A stretch of DNA of 64,000 nucleotides from positions 3,688,501-3,752,500 of the forward strand of contig UGTZ01000001.1 of NCBI GenBank assembly GCA_900455085.1, read 5' to 3'. Each line of letters starts with the position of its first letter. Position 1 is the stretch's first letter. The DNA is from Providencia rettgeri (GTDB lineage: Bacteria; Pseudomonadota; Gammaproteobacteria; Enterobacterales; Enterobacteriaceae). The notes under the pieces were generated by a model. The model made no database searches, was not told the origin of the DNA, and was given only the letters and a program-made list of their open reading frames with translations. Positions 61,668 through 64,000 of this stretch are shown in pieces. The position numbers were made by a program, and so were the translations under genes.

Positions 61668-63117
61668 AGTTCTCCTGCCTCTCGTCGGCTACCTAGCTCT
61701 CGTCTTTTTGCTATCCATTTATGCATATAAAAAACGAACAAAAGGCGAGTTTTTAAATGAATACTTTTTAGGTAATCGTTCAATGGGCGGCTTTGTCCTT
61801 GCGATGACCATTACCGCTACCTATATTAGTGCGAGTTCTTTTATTGGTGGGCCGGGAGCTGCCTATAAATATGGCCTAGGTTGGGTGCTATTGGCGATGA
61901 TCCAACTGCCTGCTATTTGGCTTTCCCTCGGCGTACTTGGTAAAAAATTTGCTATTTTGGCGCGTCGCTATAATGCCGTTACGCTCAACGATATGCTGTA
62001 TGCACGCTACCAAAGCCGATTTTTAGTGTGGTTTGCCAGTGTTAGCCTGCTCATTGCCTTTTTTGGTGCCATGACAGTGCAATTTATTGGTGGTGCGCGC
62101 TTATTAGAAACAGCAGCAGGTATTCCATATACTTACGGGTTAATAATTTTTGGGGTTTCCATCGCACTCTACACCGCAATTGGTGGGTTTAGAGCTAGCG
62201 TATTAAATGACGCACTGCAAGGGCTAGTGATGCTATTAGGCACGGTGATCCTACTAGTGGCGATTATTTACCATGCCGGTGGTCTACCCTCTGCAATAGA
62301 AAAAATGCATAGCATAGACCCGAAATTGGTATCGCCTGAAGGTGCAGATGACATTTTAAGCGGGCCATTTTTAGCGTCATTTTGGGTTTTGGTCTGTTTT
62401 GGGGTGATAGGCTTACCTCACACCGCAGTACGTTGTATTTCATATAAAGACAGTAAAGCGGTTCACCGCGGCATTATTTTGGGAACTATCGTCATGGCAG
62501 TGCTGATGTTTGGTATGCACTTTGCAGGCGCTCTCGGTCGCGCAATTTTACCTGACCTCACGATCCCAGACCAAGTGATCCCGACCTTGATGGTACAAGT
62601 TCTGCCACCTTTCGCAGCAGGGATCTTCCTAGCGGCACCAATGGCTGCGATTATGTCGACGATCAACGCACAACTGCTGCAATCCTCAGCGACCATCGTA
62701 AAAGATATCTATCTGAACACTGTGCCAACGCAAATCAAAAATGAAAAGCGTCTTGCGCGGATCTCTAGCCTTTCCACTTTGGTCTTAGGTGCGTTGCTTT
62801 TAGTTGCAGCATGGAACCCGCCTCAAATGATTATCTGGCTGAACTTACTGGCTTTTGGTGGTTTAGAAGCCGTTTTCTTGTGGCCATTAGTCCTCGGGCT
62901 CTATTGGGAAAAAGCCAATGGGACAGGTGCAATCAGTGGTATGGTCGTCGGTGGCGTCAGTTATGCCATATTGGCAAGTTTTAAAATTGAAATCATGGGC
63001 TTTCACGCTATCGTCCCATCACTGATTTTTAGTCTTATTGCCTTTTTTGTCGGTAATCTTTTTGGCAAAAATCCAGTACAATCACCAGCAAACGAACAGG
63101 TAACTAGCACTCACTGA
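61657..63117 (+). CDS. panF: Sodium/pantothenate symporter PanF
   Basis: 486 residues from ATG 61657; GGAGG lies 6 bases upstream, making it a better start than the adjacent ATG 61654. SSS family with about 13 membrane helices (NEYFLGNRSMGGFVLAMTITATYISASSFIGGPGAAYKYGLGW, GLPHTAVRCISYKDSKAVHRG, LAAPMAAIMSTINAQLLQSSATIVKD). Imports pantothenate with Na+ for CoA synthesis. Confidence 0.96.
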   Translation: MQIEVLLPLVGYLALVFLLSIYAYKKRTKGEFLNEYFLGNRSMGGFVLAMTITATYISASSFIGGPGAAYKYGLGWVLLAMIQLPAIWLSLGVLGKKFAILARRYNAVTLNDMLYARYQSRFLVWFASVSLLIAFFGAMTVQFIGGARLLETAAGIPYTYGLIIFGVSIALYTAIGGFRASVLNDALQGLVMLLGTVILLVAIIYHAGGLPSAIEKMHSIDPKLVSPEGADDILSGPFLASFWVLVCFGVIGLPHTAVRCISYKDSKAVHRGIILGTIVMAVLMFGMHFAGALGRAILPDLTIPDQVIPTLMVQVLPPFAAGIFLAAPMAAIMSTINAQLLQSSATIVKDIYLNTVPTQIKNEKRLARISSLSTLVLGALLLVAAWNPPQMIIWLNLLAFGGLEAVFLWPLVLGLYWEKANGTGAISGMVVGGVSYAILASFKIEIMGFHAIVPSLIFSLIAFFVGNLFGKNPVQSPANEQVTSTH

Positions 63118-63172
63118 TTCCTATCTACTGATAGGTGAATTTGGCGTTACCTAATGTAAATGAACAAATGCA

Positions 63173-63297
63173 ATGCTCTAGATAATTCGCGTCATAGATA
63201 GGCGGCAAACGAGCTAATCCCTAGGAGCATACACCAGTATGTGACTAGAGTTAGTGAGCGCAGCCAACAACGCTATGGCGTGAAGAATAACGAGCAT
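63173..63297. repeat. ERIC element before prmA (complete, 125 bp)
   Basis: Bounded by ATGCTC (63173-63178) and GAGCAT (63292-63297), with core ATCCCTAGGAGCATAC / GTATGTGACTAGAG and the GCCAACAACGCTATGG block. It fills most of the gap between panF and prmA and ends 18 bases before the prmA ATG. Confidence 0.9.
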
Positions 63298-63315
63298 TTT
63301 AGAAGAGAAAAAACA

Positions 63316-64000
63316 ATGCCTTGGATACAAATAAGACTAAACTCAACTGCAAAAGATGCTGAAAACCTTGGCGATGAGTTAATCGAAACAGGGGCGGTAT
63401 CCGTCACTTTTCAAGATAGCCATGACACACCCGTGTTTGAGCCACTTCCAGGGGAAACACGTCTTTGGGGTGATACCGATGTTATCGGGCTCTACGATGC
63501 AGAAACCGACATGAAACTTGTCGTCGCTCAACTAGAAAATAGTCCTCTACTGGGCACGGGTTTTATCCATAAAATCGAACAATTAGAAGACAAAGATTGG
63601 GAAAGAGAGTGGATGGATAATTTTCATCCAATGCGCTTTGGAGAACGTTTATGGATCTGCCCAAGCTGGCGTGATGTACCCGACCCAACAGCGGTTAATG
63701 TGATGTTAGATCCTGGTCTCGCCTTTGGTACTGGAACACATCCAACCACCTCATTGTGTCTTCAATGGTTAGACGGTCTTGATCTCGAAGGTAAAACCGT
63801 GATCGACTTTGGTTGTGGATCCGGAATTTTAGCGATCGCTGCATTAAAATTAGGTGCCGCTCATGCGATTGGGATCGACATCGACCCTCAAGCTATCACC
63901 GCAAGCCGCGATAATGCGCAACGTAACGGTGTTTCAGAGCGTTTATCCCTATACTTACCGAAAGACCAACCTAATGACTTACAAGCCGATGTCGTGGTTG
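63316..64000 (+). CDS. prmA: Ribosomal protein L11 methyltransferase PrmA, 3' truncated by window end
   Basis: 228 of about 293 codons lie in the window, open to the last base. N-terminal substrate-binding domain (MPWIQIRLNSTAKDAENLGDEL, EREWMDNFHPMRFGERLWICPSW) and SAM domain (LDPGLAFGTGTHPTT, IDFGCGSGILAIAALKLGA). Trimethylates L11 at several sites. An ERIC element sits just upstream; AGAAGAG is the only Shine-Dalgarno-like sequence. Confidence 0.95.
   Translation, partial: MPWIQIRLNSTAKDAENLGDELIETGAVSVTFQDSHDTPVFEPLPGETRLWGDTDVIGLYDAETDMKLVVAQLENSPLLGTGFIHKIEQLEDKDWEREWMDNFHPMRFGERLWICPSWRDVPDPTAVNVMLDPGLAFGTGTHPTTSLCLQWLDGLDLEGKTVIDFGCGSGILAIAALKLGAAHAIGIDIDPQAITASRDNAQRNGVSERLSLYLPKDQPNDLQADVVV

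Overview
The window is a low-GC enterobacterial chromosome segment. Gene content, gene order and protein similarity all point to Morganellaceae, most likely Providencia. The core runs yhaJ/yhaK, rnpB-rsmI/lpoA-yraN-diaA-dolP, mtgA-elbB-arcZ/arcB, gltD, sspBA-rpsI-rplM-zapE, zapG-degQ-degS, murA-ibaG-mlaBCDEF, kdsDC-lptCAB-rpoN-hpf-ptsN-rapZ-npr, tldE/darP, tldD-yhdP-rng-maf-mreDCB, acuI, aroQ-accBC-yhdT-panF-prmA. That is the E. coli 68-73 min region with local gains and losses: csrD, yrbG, gltB and yhcC are missing from their E. coli positions, and rnk has been inserted. No tRNA, IS element, prophage or CRISPR array was seen.

Region 1 (0-9.5 kb) is accessory. After yhaJ (partial) and yhaK comes a co-directional cluster: a PRD/EIIA-type regulator, a small stand-alone PRD protein, a glycine-rich 'SFCGS' protein, DUF4312, two membrane proteins (DUF4311, DUF4310), a metal-dependent amidohydrolase/deacetylase, a PLP-dependent DgaE-like ammonia lyase and a KDGP-type aldolase. 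The cluster reads as a PTS-sensing uptake and breakdown system for an acylated amino-sugar acid or similar compound: import, deacylate, eliminate ammonia, split by aldolase. The transporter-like part has no described function. The gap before the operon carries a dense array of TTCCACTT octamers that looks like an operator array.

Region 2 (9.5-29.4 kb) holds yccM with an FNR-type promoter, the RNA genes rnpB and arcZ, a shortened lpoA, an orphan gltD, and degQ preceded by a CpxR-box match and a sigma-E-like promoter. Region 3 (29.4-46.2 kb) covers outer-membrane lipid asymmetry, Kdo synthesis and LPS transport, the rpoN/nitrogen-PTS operon, and an unusual minus-strand set with a barnase-like RNase, its barstar-like inhibitor and a small alpha/beta hydrolase. 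Region 4 (46.2-64 kb) is tldD-yhdP-rng-maf-mreDCB, then fatty-acid and pantothenate genes ending in a truncated prmA.

ERIC-type repeats occur five times in three places: two in a 144-bp tandem array inside the catabolic operon, two abutting rnpB and one just before prmA. Four genes (the PRD regulator, zapE, lptA, mreC) each carry one single-base indel in a short homopolymer. Because lptA and mreC are normally essential, sequence error is the simplest explanation for at least those.
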